Below the pieces are notes generated by a model that saw only the letters and a program-made list of their open reading frames with translations, did no database searches and had not been told where the DNA came from. The position numbers and the translations under genes were made by a program. A DNA stretch of 64,000 nt from Dama dama (taxonomy: Eukaryota; Chordata; Mammalia; Artiodactyla; Cervidae), in NCBI RefSeq assembly GCF_033118175.1, contig NC_083689.1:25092501-25156500 (forward strand). The letters are read 5' to 3'. Below, one piece after another: positions 32,246 to 45,044 of this stretch (positions within the stretch are counted from its first letter, which is position 1; the number at the start of each line of letters is the position of its first letter).

Positions 32246-33510
32246 TTGTTGTTGTTCAGTTGCCAAGTCGTGTCTGACTCTGTGACCCCATGGACTGCAG
32301 CACCCCAGGCGTCCCTGTCCAGAGTTTGCTCAAGTTCATGATCACTGAATCAGTGATGCCATCCAACCATCTTATCCTCTGTTGCCCTCTTCTGCCTTCT
32401 GTCTTTCCCAGCATCAGAGTCTTTTTCCAATGAGTCAGCTCTTCAAATCAGGTGGCCAAAGTATTGGCACTTCAGCATCAGTCCTTCCAATGAGTATTCA
32501 GGGTTGATTTCCTTTAAGATTTACTGGTTTGATCTCCCTAATGTCCAAAGGACTCTCAAGAGTCTTCTCCAACACCACAGTTTGAAAGCATCATTTTTTT
32601 GGCACTCAACCTTCTTTATGGTCTAGCTCTCACATCTGTATATGACTACTAGAAAGACCATAGCCTTGAATATACAGATCTTAGTTGGTAAAGTGATATC
32701 TTTGCTTTTTAACACACTGTCTAGGTTTGTCCAACCTAGATAGCATATTTAAAATCAGAGACATTACTTTGCCAACAAAGGTCTGTCTAGTCAAGGCTAT
32801 GGTTTTTCCAGTAGTCATGTATGGATGTGAGAGTTGGATGGTGAAGAAAGCTGAGCGCCAAAAAATTGATGCTTTTGAACTGTGGTGTTGGAGAAGACTC
32901 TTGAGAGTCCCTTGGACTGCAAGAAGATCCAACCAGTCCATCCTAAAGGAGATCGGTCCTGGGTGTTCATTGGAAGGACTGATGTTGAAGCTGAAACTCC
33001 AATACTTTGGCCACCTCATGCGAAGAGTTGACTCATTGGAAAAGACCCTGATGCTGGGAAGGATTGGGGGCAGGAAGAGAAGGGGACAACAGAGAATGAG
33101 ATGGCTGGATGGCATCACCAACTTGATGAACATGAGTTTGAGTAAGCTCCGGGAGTTCGTGATGGACAGGGAGGCCTGGCGTGCTGCAAATCAGGGGTCG
33201 CAAAGAGTCGGACACAACTGAGCGACTGAACTGACTGATTAGGTTTGTCAAAGCTTTCCTGACAAGAAGCAATTGTCTTCTAGTTTCATGGCTGCAGTCA
33301 CCATCTGCAGTGATTTTTAGAGCCCAAGAAGAAGAAATCTGTCACTGCTTCCACCTTTTCCCCTTCTATTTGCCATGAAGTGATGGGATTGGATGCCATG
33401 ATCTTATTTTTTTTAATACTGAGTTTTAAGCTGTCTTTTTCACTCTCCTCCATTACCTTCATCAGGAGGCTCTTTAGTTCCTCTTTGCTTTCTGCCATTA
33501 GAGTGCTATC
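32246..33510 (-). mobile_element. BovB LINE 3' part, hosting a second BovB
   Basis: Antisense BovB at 32246-32731 continues at 33241-33510 (ctttcctgacaagaagcaat, ccatctgcagtgatttttag). Between them a plus-strand BovB is inserted. Confidence 0.9.
32732..33240 (+). mobile_element. BovB 3' copy nested in BovB
   Basis: Sense BovB end from gatagcatatttaaaatcag to gagcgactgaactgactga. The 9-bp duplication AGGTTTGTC is perfect (32723-32731 and 33241-33249). It keeps a long open frame (RT C-terminal part, SNQSILKEIGPGCSLEGLM), but the copy is 5'-truncated and noncoding for the host. Confidence 0.93.
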
Positions 33511-35085
33511 TCTCCGTTTATTTAGTTCTTTCATTTCTCTCATCAGAATTTCATAGTTTCCCTCATATAGATCTCGTACATATTTTGTTAAATTTATAGT
33601 AGTTCATTTTGTAGTTCATATAGTAGTTCATTTGGGGGGAACTAATGTGAAAGTATTTAAAATTCTATTTGTTCACTGCTGGTGATCAACTTTTGTGTAT
33701 TAAACTTGTATCATGCAAGCCTGCTATAATCACTTGTTTCAGGAATTCCCATTGATTCTTTTGAATTTTATACTTAGATGATCATGTCATTGACAAAATT
33801 TTCTTTCTTTATTCCTAATCTATTTTCCTTTTCATTTCCTTTTTTTGTCTTATTACTTTAGCTAGGACTTCTAGTATGATGTTGAAAAGCAGTGGTAAAT
33901 GGAGGTATCCTTGCCTTGTTTCTGATCTTTGTGAGAAAGCTTCATTTCTCACCATGATGAATGATGTTAAGTGTAGATTTTTGTAGCCATTCTTTATCAA
34001 GGGAAGCTCCCTTCTATTCTTAGTTTACTGAGAGTTTTTATCATGAATTGGTGATGGATTTTGTAAAATGCTTCTTCTGCATATCTTACTATGATCATGT
34101 GATTTTTCTTCTTTAGCCTGTTGATGTGATGGATTATATTAATTGTTTTTTTAAAATATTGAACCAGCCTGTCATGTCTGGGATAAATCCCACTTGGTAG
34201 TACTGTATAATTCTTTGCATACATTTTAAATTTAGTTTGCATCTATGTTTATGACAGATATTGATCTGTACTTTTCTTGTAATAATTTTGTCTGTTTTTT
34301 GTTATGGTAATGCTGGCCTCAGAGGATGAGTTAGGAAGTATTCTACATCTATATTCTGAAAGTTATTGAAGAGAATTTCTATATTTCCTCCTTAAATGTT
34401 TGGCCAAATTCACCAGTGAACCCATCTGGGTCTGGTGTTTTCTGTTTTGGGAGGTTATTAATATTATTCAGTTTCCTTGATAGATACAGGCCTATTTCAG
34501 ATTACCTGTTTCTTCTTGTATGAATTTAGACAAATTGTGTCTTTTAAGGAATTGGTTTATTTCATCTAGGTTATCAAATTTGTGGCCATAGTGTTGTTCC
34601 TATTGTTCCTTTATTATCCTTTTAGTGTCCATAGAATCTATAGTAATGTCTGTCTTTAATTTCTGTTATTAGTAACTTGAGTTGTCTCTTTTTCCTTGGT
34701 TTGCCTGACTAGAGGCTTATTAGTTTTATTAATCTTTTAAAAGAAACAACTTTTTATTGTAATTGATTTTTCTCTATTGATTTTGTATTTTCAATTTCAT
34801 AGATTTCTGTTCTGATTCTTAATATTTCTTTTCCTCTGCTTACTTTGGATTTAATCTGCTCTTTTTCTAGTTTCCTAAGGTAAAAGCTTAGATGATTGAT
34901 TTTAGATCTTCCCCTTCTTTTCTAATGTATATTTTCAATGCTATAAATATACTAGGCATTGCTTTCACTACATCCTACAAAATTTGATGTTATGTTTTAA
35001 TTTTTATTTCAAAACATTCTCTTGAGGTTTCTTCTTTAACCCATATATTATTAAGATGTATTTTGTTTAGTCTCCATATTTTGGG

Positions 35086-35282
35086 GGCCTGGTGGCTCAG
35101 AGGTTAAAGCGTCTGACTGCAATGCGGGAGACCTGGGTTTGATCCCTGGGTTGGGAAGATCCCCTGGAGAAAGAAATGGCTTCTTGCCTGGAGAATCCCA
35201 TGGATGGAGGAGCCTGGTAGGCTACAGTCCACGGGGTCGCAAAGAGTCGAACACGGCTGAGCAACTTCACTTTCACTTTCCA
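35086..35282 (+). mobile_element. Bov-tA SINE
   Basis: Head ggcctggtggctcagaggtt, gggtttgatccctgggttgg, body ctacagtccacggggtcgca, terminus gagcaacttcactttcactt. Confidence 0.93.
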
Positions 35283-35935
35283 GCTTTCTTTCTGTTACTG
35301 ACTTTTAATTTGATTGTGGTTTAAGAAGAGTAGACATTGTATGATTTCTGTTCTTCTAAATTTGTTAAGGTATTTTATGGCCTGAAATGGTGGTCTATCT
35401 GGGTGAATTTCCTCTGTGAGCTTGAGAAGAACATCCATTCTGCTGTTGTTGGATGAAGTAGTGTATAGACGTTTTTATATATCATGGTGCTGTTGAATGT
35501 TACTTGTGAATGTTTCTGATAGATGGGTGTTGAAGACTCCTAGTTATAATACTGGATTCATCTATTTCTCTTTGTAGTTCTAACAGTTTTCGCCCCATGC
35601 ACTTTGATATTCTGTTGTTAGAGGCATACACATTAAGGATTGATATGTCTTCTTAGGGAATTGACTCCTTCATCATTATGTAATGTCTCTTTTTATCCCT
35701 GATAACTTTCCTTTTTTTGAAGTCTGCTCTGAAATTAATATATTATTAATAAAGCCATTCCTTTCTTTTGGTTAGTGTTGTCATAGTACATTTTTCTCCA
35801 TCAATATACTTTTATTCTATATATATATCTTTATATTTAAAATGGATTTATAGTTAGGCCTTGTTTCTTGACCTACTCTGAAATATTTGGTGCATCTAGG
35901 GCATTGATATTCAAAGTGATTATTGACATGCATGT

Positions 35936-36125
35936 GAAGTGAAAGTCACTCAGTTGTGTCCAACTCTTTGCGACCCCAGGGACTATGTCCATGGAATGCT
36001 CCAGGCCAGAATACTGGAGTGGGTAGCCTTTCCCTTCTCCAGGGGATCTTCCCAACCCAGGGATCAAACCCAGGTCTCCGGCATAGTGGGCAGATTCTTT
36101 ACCTGCTGAGCTACAAGGGAAGTCC
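35936..36125 (-). mobile_element. Bov-tA SINE (antisense)
   Basis: Antisense order: gtgaaagtcactcagttgtg, aactctttgcgaccccaggg, ggggatcttcccaacccagg, ttacctgctgagctacaagg. Confidence 0.93.
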
Positions 36126-37150
36126 GATTATTGATATAGTTGAATTAATTGTTGTTGAATTATAGTTGAATTAATCTATCATAATTGATACTGTTTTCTA
36201 GTTTTTGCCCTTGCTTTTTGTTGCTGTTTTTGCCTTTCACTTTTTTCCTGCCTTTTGTGGTTTTTTAATTAATTAAGCATTTCAAATGGTTCAATTTTCC
36301 CTCCTTTATTAGTACATTAGTTATACTTTTAAACTTTTTTAGTGGTTGCCCTAGAGTTTGCAGCATATATTTACAATTATTCCAAGTTCACTTCAAATAA
36401 CACTATACCACTTCCTGGGGAGTGTGATAGCAAATAACAAAATAATCCTGATTCCTCTCTTCCATCTCGTTTCACTGTTGTCGCATACATATAAGCCTGT
36501 TTGCTTATGTATGTATACTGTTATCCATCAATATCCATCAATACAGGCAACTGGTTCTAGGACCCTCTCTAGATACCAAAATTCACAGATGCTGAAGTCC
36601 CTTACAGTCAGCCCTCTGTATTCATGGATGTAGAACTCATGGATATGGAATGTGTATTTGTGTGTGTTTATTTATATATAACCATATATAATCAAATACA
36701 TTGTTGCTATTATTTTGAAGAAATTGTTATCAGATAAATTATGAGTAAGAAAAATAAATGTTTTTATTTTACCTTCAATTATTCCTTCTCTGATGCTCTT
36801 TCTTTATGTAGATCTGAGTTTTATCATTTTCCTTCTCACTGAAGATTTCTTTTATCATTTCTTACAAGTTCAGTCTACTAGCAATAGATTGCCTCAGTTT
36901 TCACTTGGGAAAGTTTTAATTTATCCTTCAATTCTGAAGGATAATTTTGCAAGGTACAGAATTTAGGTTGTTGGGGTTTTTTTCTTGTAGCATTTAAAAT
37001 GTTTCACTTTACTCTTTGCTTGCTTGCCTGATTTCTGAAGAGAAAGAGGTTTAATTCTTATCTTTATTCTTTTATAGTTAAGGCATCCTTTCCCCACCCC
37101 CAGCTTCTTTAGAGTTTTTTCTCTTTTTCTATTGAAGTATAGTTGATTTG

Positions 37151-37366
37151 GGGCTTCCCAGATGGCTCAGTGGTAAAGAATCCACTTGTCAATGCAGGAG
37201 ATGTGGGCTTAATCCTTGGGTCAGGAAGATTCCCTGGAGGAGGAAATGGCAACCCACTCCAGTATTCTTGCCTGGGAAATCCCATGGACAGAGGAGCCTG
37301 GCGGGCTGCAGTCCATGGGGTTGTGAAAGAGTTGGACACAACTTAGTGACTAAACAACAACAATAG
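37151..37366 (+). mobile_element. Bov-tA SINE
   Basis: Head gggcttcccagatggctcag; terminus gttggacacaacttagtgac plus an (AAC)n tail. The flanks tatagttgattt and aatagttaattt look like a diverged duplication in L1. Confidence 0.93.
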
Positions 37367-38531
37367 TTAATTTACAGTGTTGTGTTAATTACTTCTATTC
37401 AGCAAAGTGATTTAGTTATACATATATGTGTATATATATTTTTTCATGTTCTTTTCCATTATGGTTTATCAAGTATATTGAATATAGTTCCCTGTGCTAT
37501 ACACAGTAGGACCTTGTTGTTTATCCATTCTATATATGCCAGTTTGCATCTGCTAATCACTAACTCCCAGTCCATCCCTCTCCCACCCACTCTTGGCAAC
37601 CACCAGTGTGTTCTCTATGTCTGCAATTCTGTTTCTGTTTCATAGATAGGTTCATTTGTGTGTGCTCCCCATGACTAGGTCCTTTAGAGTTTTTAGTCTC
37701 TCAGATTTGACCATAGTGAGCCTCCAGCAACTCATCAGTTATATTTTAGATCACACATATAAGTAAGATCATATGGTATTTGTTTTTCTGACTTCACTTA
37801 GTATGATGATCTCTAGTTGCATCCATGTTGCTGCAAATGGCATTCTTTCATTCTTTCTTTTATGGCTGAGTTGAATTCCATTGTATATATGTACCACAAC
37901 TTTATCCATTCATCTGTCAGTGGACATTTACATTGTTTTCCTGTCTTGGTTATTGTGAATAGTGGTTTTAATCTTTGACTTTCTGTATTTTGAAAATGAT
38001 GTGCCTAGGGTATTTGGAGAGAGGAGTTTGGGATGGGGCATTTATCCTGCTCTATATACTCTGAGCTTCCTGGAATTATGGTTTGGTGTCTGACATTAAT
38101 TTAGGAGAATTTTTCCTTCATTATTGTTTCAAATATTTCTTCTATTCCTTCTTTTCCTCTTCTGAAATTCTGATTATACGTATGCTTCACCTTTAGTAGT
38201 TGCCTCACAGTTCTTGGATATTTTGTTCTTTTTTTCTCTCCTTTATTCTCTTTGCTTTTTTCAGTTTTGGTGGTTGCCACTGAGCTATCCTCAAGTTCAG
38301 AGATTTTTTTCCTCAGCTGTGTCCAGTCTACTAATAAGCAAAACAAAGGCATTTTTCATATTGTTTTTTATCTCTAGCATTTTTGCTAGAGTTCATTCAT
38401 AGAATTTCCATTTCTCTGCTTACACTGCCCATCCATTATTGCATCTTGTCTATTTTATCCATTAAAGGCTTTAGCATCTTAATCATAATTGTTTTAAAGT
38501 CCTGATCTGATAATCACAACATCCCTGCCAT

Positions 38532-39430
38532 CAGTTCAGTTCATCAGTTCAGTTCAGTCGCTCAGTTGTGTCCGACTCTTTGCGACCCCATGAACCGCAA
38601 CACGCCAGGCCTCCCTGTCCGTCACCAACTCCTGGAGTCCACCCAAACCCATGTCCATTGTGTCGGTGATGCCATCCAACCATATGATCCTCTGTCATCC
38701 CCTTCTCCTCCCACCCTCAATCTTTCCCATCATCAGGGTCTTTTCTTTTCTTTTTTTTTTTAGTCTTATCTCTTCACTTTATTTATTTATTTTTTTCATT
38801 TATTTTTATTAGTTGGAGGCTAATTACTTTTCAAATGAGTTATCCCTTTGCATCAGGTGGCCAAAGTATTGGAGTTTCGGCTTCAACATCAGTCCTTCCA
38901 GTGAGCACTCAGGACTGATCTCCTTTAGGATGAACTGGTTGGATCTCCTTGCAGTCCAAGGGACTCTCAAGAGTATTTGCCAACACCACAGTTCAAAAGC
39001 ATCAATTCTTCAGTGCTCAGCTTTCTTTAGAGTCCTACTCTCACATCCATACATGACTACTGGAAAAACCATAGCCTTGACTAGATTGACCTTTGGTGAC
39101 AAAGTAATGTCTCTGCTTTTTTAATATGCTGTCTAGGTTAGTCATAACTTTCCTTCCAAGGAGCAAGCATCTTTTAATTTCATGGCTGCAGTCACCATCC
39201 GCAGTGATTTTGGAGCCCAGAAAAATAAAGTCAGCCACTGTTTCCACTTTTCCCCATCTATTTCCCATGAAGCGATGGGATCGGATGCCATGATCTTAGT
39301 TTTCTGAATGTTGAGCTTTAAGCCAATTTTTTCACTCTCCTCTTTCACTTTGTCAAGAGGTTCTTTAGTTCTTTTTCACTTTCTGCCACAAGGGTGGTGT
39401 CATCTGCATACCTGAGGTTATTGATATTTC
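38532..39430 (-). mobile_element. BovB LINE, 5'-truncated
   Basis: Antisense BovB 3' part with (TTCAG)n terminus at left. The duplication TCCCTGCCAT is perfect (38522-38531 and 39431-39440). A very short L1 3' end is inserted at about 38744-38833. Confidence 0.92.
38744..38833 (-). mobile_element. Very short L1 3' end insertion in BovB
   Basis: A T-rich tract and ttattagttggaggctaatt (L1 3' terminus, antisense) split the BovB words gggtcttttc and aatgag. The repeated CTTTTC on both sides is a probable short duplication. The L1 body is about 30-40 bp plus tail. Confidence 0.7.
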
Positions 39431-39440
39431 TCCCTGCCAT

Positions 39441-39925
39441 ATCTGAATCCAGTTCTCTTGCTTGCTGTCTCTTCTGTGTTTTTTGCCCTTAGTATGTCTT
39501 ATAATTTTTTTCTCGATAGCCAGACATGATGTACTCAGTAAAAAGAACTGCTGTAAATATGCCTTTAGTAATGTGATGGTAAGTTGTGTATGTATGGGGG
39601 TGGGTTGTTTTCTATAGTCCTAAGAGTAGTGCCTCTTAGTCTTTTAGTGAGCCTGTCCCTCTGGAACTTCACATGTGCCTGTCAGTCCTCTCACCCTTCA
39701 GTGGGACAGAATGCCTAGAGACAGCTGGAGATGGGAATTTCTCTTCTATTAGGCCAGTTCGGCTCTGACAAAACTCCAGCAGATTAGGCTTTGATGTTAT
39801 GGAAAAACCCAAATGAGTTTTGGCTAACCCAGTAACTTTGAATAGGTATTCCATTCACATGGCTCAAAAGTCAGAATGAAATATATGAAAAAATTAAGTG
39901 AACTGCGTCAAATTCCCCCACAAAT
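39441..39925. other. Interspersed-repeat-like sequence between BovB copies
   Basis: The wording (gatagccagacatgatgtac) is L1-like and diverged. No gene is recognised. Confidence 0.45.
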
Positions 39926-41577
39926 TCTGTTGTTGTTCAGTCGCTCAGTTGTGTTGGACTGCAGCACGACAGGCTTCCCTGTCCCTCACCATCTCCCGGA
40001 GTTTGCCCAAGTTCATGTCCATTGAATTGGTGATGCCATCCAACCATCTCATCCTCTGTTTCCCTCTTCTCCTTCTGCCTTCAGTCTTACCCAGGATCAG
40101 GGTCTTTTCCAGTGAGTTGGCTCTTTGCATCAGGTGGCCAAAGGACTGGAGCTTCAGCTTCAGCATCAGTCCTTCCAATGAGTATTTAGGGTTGATTTCC
40201 TTTAAGATTGACTGGTTTAATCTCCTTGCTGTCCAAGGGACTCTCAAGAGTCTTCACCACCTCAGTTCAAAACATTAATTCCTTAGCACTCTGCCTTCTT
40301 TATGGTCCAGCTCTCACATCCGTATATGACTGCTGGAAAGACTATAGCCTTGACTATACAGACCTTTGTAGGCAAAGTGATGGCTGCTTTTTAACACACT
40401 GTCTAGGTTTGTCAAAGTTTTCCTGCCAAGAAGCAATCATCTTCTAATTTCATGGCTGCAGTCACCATCGGCAGTGATTTTAGAGCCCAAGGAGAGGAAA
40501 TCTATCACTGCTTCCACCTTTTCCCCTTCTATTTGCCATGAAGTGATGGAACCAGATGCCATGGTCTTAGTTTTTTTAATATTGAATTTTAAGCCAGCTT
40601 TTTCATTCTCCTCCTTCACCCTCATCAAGAGGTTCTTTAGTTCCTCTTTGCTTTCTTCCATTAGAGCGGTATCATCCACATATATAAGGTTGTTGATATT
40701 TCTCCCAGCAATCTTGATTCCAGCTTATAACTCATCCAGCCCAGCATTTCACATGATGTGGTCTGTGTACAAGTTAAATAAACAGGGTAACAATAAACCG
40801 ACTTATTATACTCCTTTCTCAATCTTGAACCAGTCAGTTGTTCCATACTGACATGTGGGTCCCTGTTCTTGACCCACATACGGGTTTCTCAGGAGACAGA
40901 TAGGATAGTCTGGTATTACCATCTCTGTAAGAGTTTTCCACAGTTTGTTATGGTCCACAAAGACAAAGGCTTTAGCATAGTCAATGGAACACAGGTAGAT
41001 GCTTTTCTGGAATTCCATTGCTTTCTTCATGATCCAGTGACTGTTGGCAATTAGATCTCTGGTTCCTCTGCCTTTTCTAAATCCAGCTCGAACACCTGGA
41101 TGTTCTTGGTTCATGTAATGCTGAAGCCTAGCTTGAAGGATTTTAAGCATAACCTTACTATCATGGGAGAGGAGTGCAACAGTCCAGTGGTTTGGACATT
41201 CTTTAGTACTGCCCTTCTTGGAAATTGGGATAAGGATTGACCTTCTCTGGGGCTTCCCTGGTGGCTCAGCTGGTAAAGACTCTGCCTGCAACGCAGGAGA
41301 CCCCGGTTTGATTCCTGGGTCAGGAAGATCCCCTGGAGAAGGGAATAGCTACCCATTCCAGTATTCTGGCCTGGAGAATTCTATGGACCGTATAGTCCAT
41401 GGGGTCACAAAGAGTTGGACATGACTGAGCAACTTTCACTTTGACCTTTTCCAGTCCTGTGGCCACTGCTGGATTTTCCAAATTTGCTGACATATTGAGT
41501 GGAATACTTTAATAGCATCATCTTTTAGGATTTTAAATAGCTCTGCTGGAATTCCATCGCCTTCACTAGCTTTATTG
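39926..41577 (-). mobile_element. BovB LINE, longer 5'-truncated copy
   Basis: Antisense, from terminus gttgttcagtcgctcagttg to the RT domain; the minus frame near 40960-40990 reads SIDYAKAFVFVDHNKLWKTL, with frameshifts elsewhere. A Bov-tA SINE splits it at 41247-41445. Confidence 0.9.
41247..41445 (+). mobile_element. Bov-tA SINE in BovB
   Basis: Head gggcttccctggtggctcag; terminus gactgagcaactttcacttt. Host flanks TTGACCTTCTC and TTGACCTTTTC form the duplication. Confidence 0.95.
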
Positions 41578-42401
41578 GCCCCAGTACTTCCTAAGGACCC
41601 ACAAATAACTAGTTTTTATTAGTTTTTTGGTGTATCCTGAGTTTACATACATATAAGCAACTATTAATATATGGCTTTATTTTTCTCTTCTTTGTACACA
41701 AGAGGTAGCATCCTACATAACTTTTGCACCTTGCTTTGTCTCACTTTTTATAATAATATATTTCTATATTCAAACTTAGATTAGGATATTTCAAAATGTT
41801 TTATAATTCTATTATCTCTCTTCTCTCTTATTGGAACTATAAGTTTTTGATGATATACCTCTTGGACTGGTACTCTAATTTTATCTTTCTCATTTTTTAA
41901 TTCAAAATTTTTCTCTTCTCTAGGGTATTTCCATAACATTACCTTCCATGCCAAGGGTGTTATACTCTTCTCTGAATATGTATATGTCTAATAGCACCAA
42001 GTTCTTATTTTCATTGATGACTATCTTTTCTTAGCAGTCTGAAATGTTTACTGATAATTGTATTTTTTTAAAGTTTCCTTCTCCATATGTAGTCTCTATT
42101 TCCTCCATGTTTTCTCTTTTAAATGTGTTTTGACTTTTTTCTTTCATGTAATGGAATTCCCTGATCATACTTAGTAAGAGTGGAGGACTAAGAACAGATT
42201 TAAAGGCTTCAGAGAGTGTGTGTGTGTGAGAGATGTGTGTATGTGTGTGTGCTGGTGCTCGCTTGTTTCAGTGGGGGCCCTCCCATACCAGCTTCTTAAG
42301 GACATTTTGTGGGAGGCGGGGGAGCTTCCCCAGGAAAATTCACCATGTCTCCAGCTTGGCTGACAGCATTTTGGCAGCCAAGGGTGGGTAGAGGGCTGTA
42401 G
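41578..42401. other. AT-rich intergenic sequence
   Basis: Diverged interspersed-repeat-like sequence and a (GT)n/(GA) microsatellite near 42217-42250. No gene is recognised. Confidence 0.4.
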
Positions 42402-42411
42402 AGGGGGTCCC

Positions 42412-42916
42412 AGTTCAGTCACTCAGTTGTGTCCAACTCTTTGCGACCCCATGGACTGCAGCTGGCCAGGCTTCCCTGTCCATCATCAACTCCTGGAGCT
42501 TGCTCAAACGCATGTCCATTGAGTCGGTAATGCCATCCAACCATCTCATCCTCTGTCATCCCCTTCTTCTCTTGCCTTCAATCTTTCCCAGCATCAGGGT
42601 CTTTTCCAGTGAGTCAGTTCTTCGCATCAGGTGGCCAAAGTATTGAAGTTTCAGCTTCAGCATCAGTCCTTCCAGTGAATATTCAGGACTGATCTCCTTT
42701 AGGATGGACTGGTTTGATCTCCTTGCAGTCCAAGGGACTCTCAAGAGTTTTCTCCAACACCACAGTCAAAAGCATCAATTCTTCAGTGCTCAGCTTTCTT
42801 TAGAGTCCAACTCTCACATTCATACATGACTACTGGAAAAACCATAGCTTTGACTAGATGGACCTTTGTTGGCAAAGTAATGTCTCTGTTTTTGTGCTCG
42901 CTTCAGCAGCACATAT

Positions 42917-42951
<35 letters not shown>

Positions 42952-43327
42952 GGCCCCTGTGCAAGGATGACATGCAAATTCGTGAAGCGTTCCATATGTT
43001 TGAAGCATTAGAACAAATGATGCTGGGTTAATAAATTGCCTCATTCATAAAAAAAAAAAAAAAAAAAAGTCTCTGCTTTTTAATATGCTATCTAGGTTGG
43101 CCATAGCTTTTTTTTCAAGGAGTAAGCGTCTTTTAATTTCATGACTGCAATCACCATCCGCAGTGACTTTAGAGCCCAAGTTAATACTCTGTCACTCTTT
43201 CCATTGTTTTCCCATCTATTTGCCATGAAGTGATAGGACTGGATGCCATGATCTGAGTTTTCTGGATGTTGAGTTTTAAGCCAAACTTAAAACTTTGTTT
43301 AAAGGTTTAAGGTTCCAGCATCTGTTA
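42412..43327 (-). mobile_element. BovB LINE hosting a U6 chimera
   Basis: Antisense BovB 3' part. AGGGGGTCCC occurs on both sides (42402-42411 and 43328-43337). BovB wording stops near 43285; the last 40 bp before the duplication are of unclear origin. The U6 retrocopy interrupts it at 42894-43068. Confidence 0.85.
42894..43068 (+). pseudogene. U6 snRNA chimeric retropseudogene
   Basis: 42894-42997 matches U6 (gtgctcgcttcagcagcaca, gatacagagaagattagcat, cgtgaagcgttccatat) with at least three substitutions and an inserted T (atattact). It is followed not by the U6 T-run but by about 50 nt of other sequence with AATAAA (43029-43034) and a 20-nt A tail (43049-43068). The BovB target gtctctgYttttt is repeated on both sides (42882-42893; 43069-43080). 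This looks like L1-driven template switching from U6 to a polyadenylated RNA. The mRNA partner is not identified. There is no U6 promoter, so it is not a functional snRNA gene. Confidence 0.9.
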
Positions 43328-43337
43328 AGGGGGTCCC

Positions 43338-44825
43338 GGCATCTGTTAATTTTTCACTTAATGCCCTGATTTCAGTAGAGCTAGGCCACACTCAGCTGTG
43401 CCTATTGTTTCTTGGTTTAGATACCCTCTCCAGAGAAAAAATTCTTCCATCTTCTGCTGGAGTGGCATCACTCAACTTTGAGGAGTGGAAATGGGAATTT
43501 AACTGCTTCTTTAACCAAGTTCCGACTTATTTTCACCACTCCCTGTCCAGAGGTACTTGGTCTTCTGTCTGCTTATGATTATCTGAGGAATCCATATATC
43601 AGAGTAGGTCTCATCTCTGTGGTTGGTTTAAGATTCAGTATTTTGGGCTCAGCCAAGTAGTGTGTCTGCTTCAGTTTGGTTTATACCCTTCAAAATGCTG
43701 TTGTTGTTACTTTCTTCCATTTTCGTGGGTTTAAACCTTTTAAAAATTCAATTACTCTCATCTTACTGGATTATCAGGTGGGAGTTTTACATGTTCATTC
43801 CACAGTTTTTATTTGGAATATATGTTTTTAAAAGATAGAATTTAGTAAGGACACAAGCAATGAGTAGGAAACACTAACCCTGCACCTTTTTGACCTGGCA
43901 CTGATAACACCTGAGTATCTATTAGCAGTCCTTCTTCTGTGCACATTTATATTTTGTTACAAAAATGGGATTATATACTTTTTGCATTCTTTTTTTCACC
44001 CAAAATATATGAAAAGCATTCTCCAATATCAATGTTCTGTATTTTATAAAATACACACAATACTGTGTAAAGTGCAGGTTGCAAAGAAAGAAAAATCCCC
44101 CATAATCTCAGCATCCAGCATCACTGTAGTCATTCTAGTAGGTGTATGGGTATATGATGAGTACCTCATTCCTAAACTAAAAATGAAATCTTTGCCTTTG
44201 TAAATATTCAGCCTAGTGTGGAAGACATGTTTTAAGCATATAATTCAAACAATATGTGTGTGTCATGTTGTACAGAATAATCATAGTGCAACTGTAACAA
44301 GAATTAACATTGGTTTACTATTATCAAGAAACTATAGACCTTATTCTAATTTCAACAGTGTTCTCTAATGTTCTTTTTCTGTTCCAAGACTTAACCCAGG
44401 ACCCCACATTGCATTTAGTATTAGTTCCTAGTCTTCTGCAGTCTGTAACAGGTCTTTAGTTTTTCCTGTCTTTCATAACTTTGACACTTTTCAGTACTGA
44501 CCAATTATTCTGTCAAATGTTCCTCAATGCCACTCTTGGTGTTTTCTCAAAACTGAAATAAAGTTATACATTTCTGGCAAGAATATCACAGAAATGAAAT
44601 TGTGTCCTTCTCAAGTACATGTCATGGAGTTCATAATGCCAGTATGTCTTATTATGGTGGTGTTGACCTTGATCACTTGGTTAAACTGGTTTCTACCAGG
44701 TTTTTCCACTATAAAGTTACTTTCTCTTCTTAGTTAATAAATATATTGAGATAGTTTGAGACTGCATAAATTATTTTTCTTTAGTTTGTGTCCACTAATA
44801 CTAGCACCCATCAGTCATTGGGTGG
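43338..44825. other. Intergenic, diverged repeats
   Basis: Some L1-like wording around 43840-44200; otherwise nothing recognised. Confidence 0.4.
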
Positions 44826-45018
44826 TGGTTGTTCAGTTGCACAGTTGTGTCTGACTCTGCGACCCCCATGGACTGCTGCGCTCCGGGCTTCCTTGTCCTT
44901 GCCTACCTCCCAGAGTTTGCTCAAACTCATCTCCACTGAATCAGTGATGTCATCCTCTGTCATCCCCTTCTCCTCCTGCCTTCAGTCTTTCCCAGCGTCA
45001 GGGTCTTTTCCAGTGAGT
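44826..45018 (-). mobile_element. BovB 3' terminal fragment (antisense)
   Basis: gttgttcagttgcacagttg through tcagtctttcccagcgtcag to cttttccagtgagtca; it lacks the upstream part. Confidence 0.88.
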
Positions 45019-45044
45019 CAAGATCTTGTTTGAAATCATTTTTA

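Larger units (their letters stand above)
33511..38521 (-). mobile_element. L1 LINE block (antisense), interrupted by three SINEs
   Basis: Minus-strand pieces read like L1 ORF2 reverse transcriptase (for example SETRQGYLHLPLLFNIILEV, near 33870-33930) and the endonuclease side at higher coordinates. A second L1 3' end is near 37370-38000 (tgctatacacagtaggacct). Many stops; no intact ORF. Confidence 0.85.

Noticed and set aside
32727..33221. 164-codon open frame as a host gene
   Set aside because: It is the reverse-transcriptase C-terminal part of a BovB copy with a target duplication.
42894..42997. Functional U6 snRNA gene
   Set aside because: Substitutions and an inserted T, no T-run terminator, poly(A) tail and target duplication, and no upstream U6 promoter elements since BovB sequence directly precedes it.
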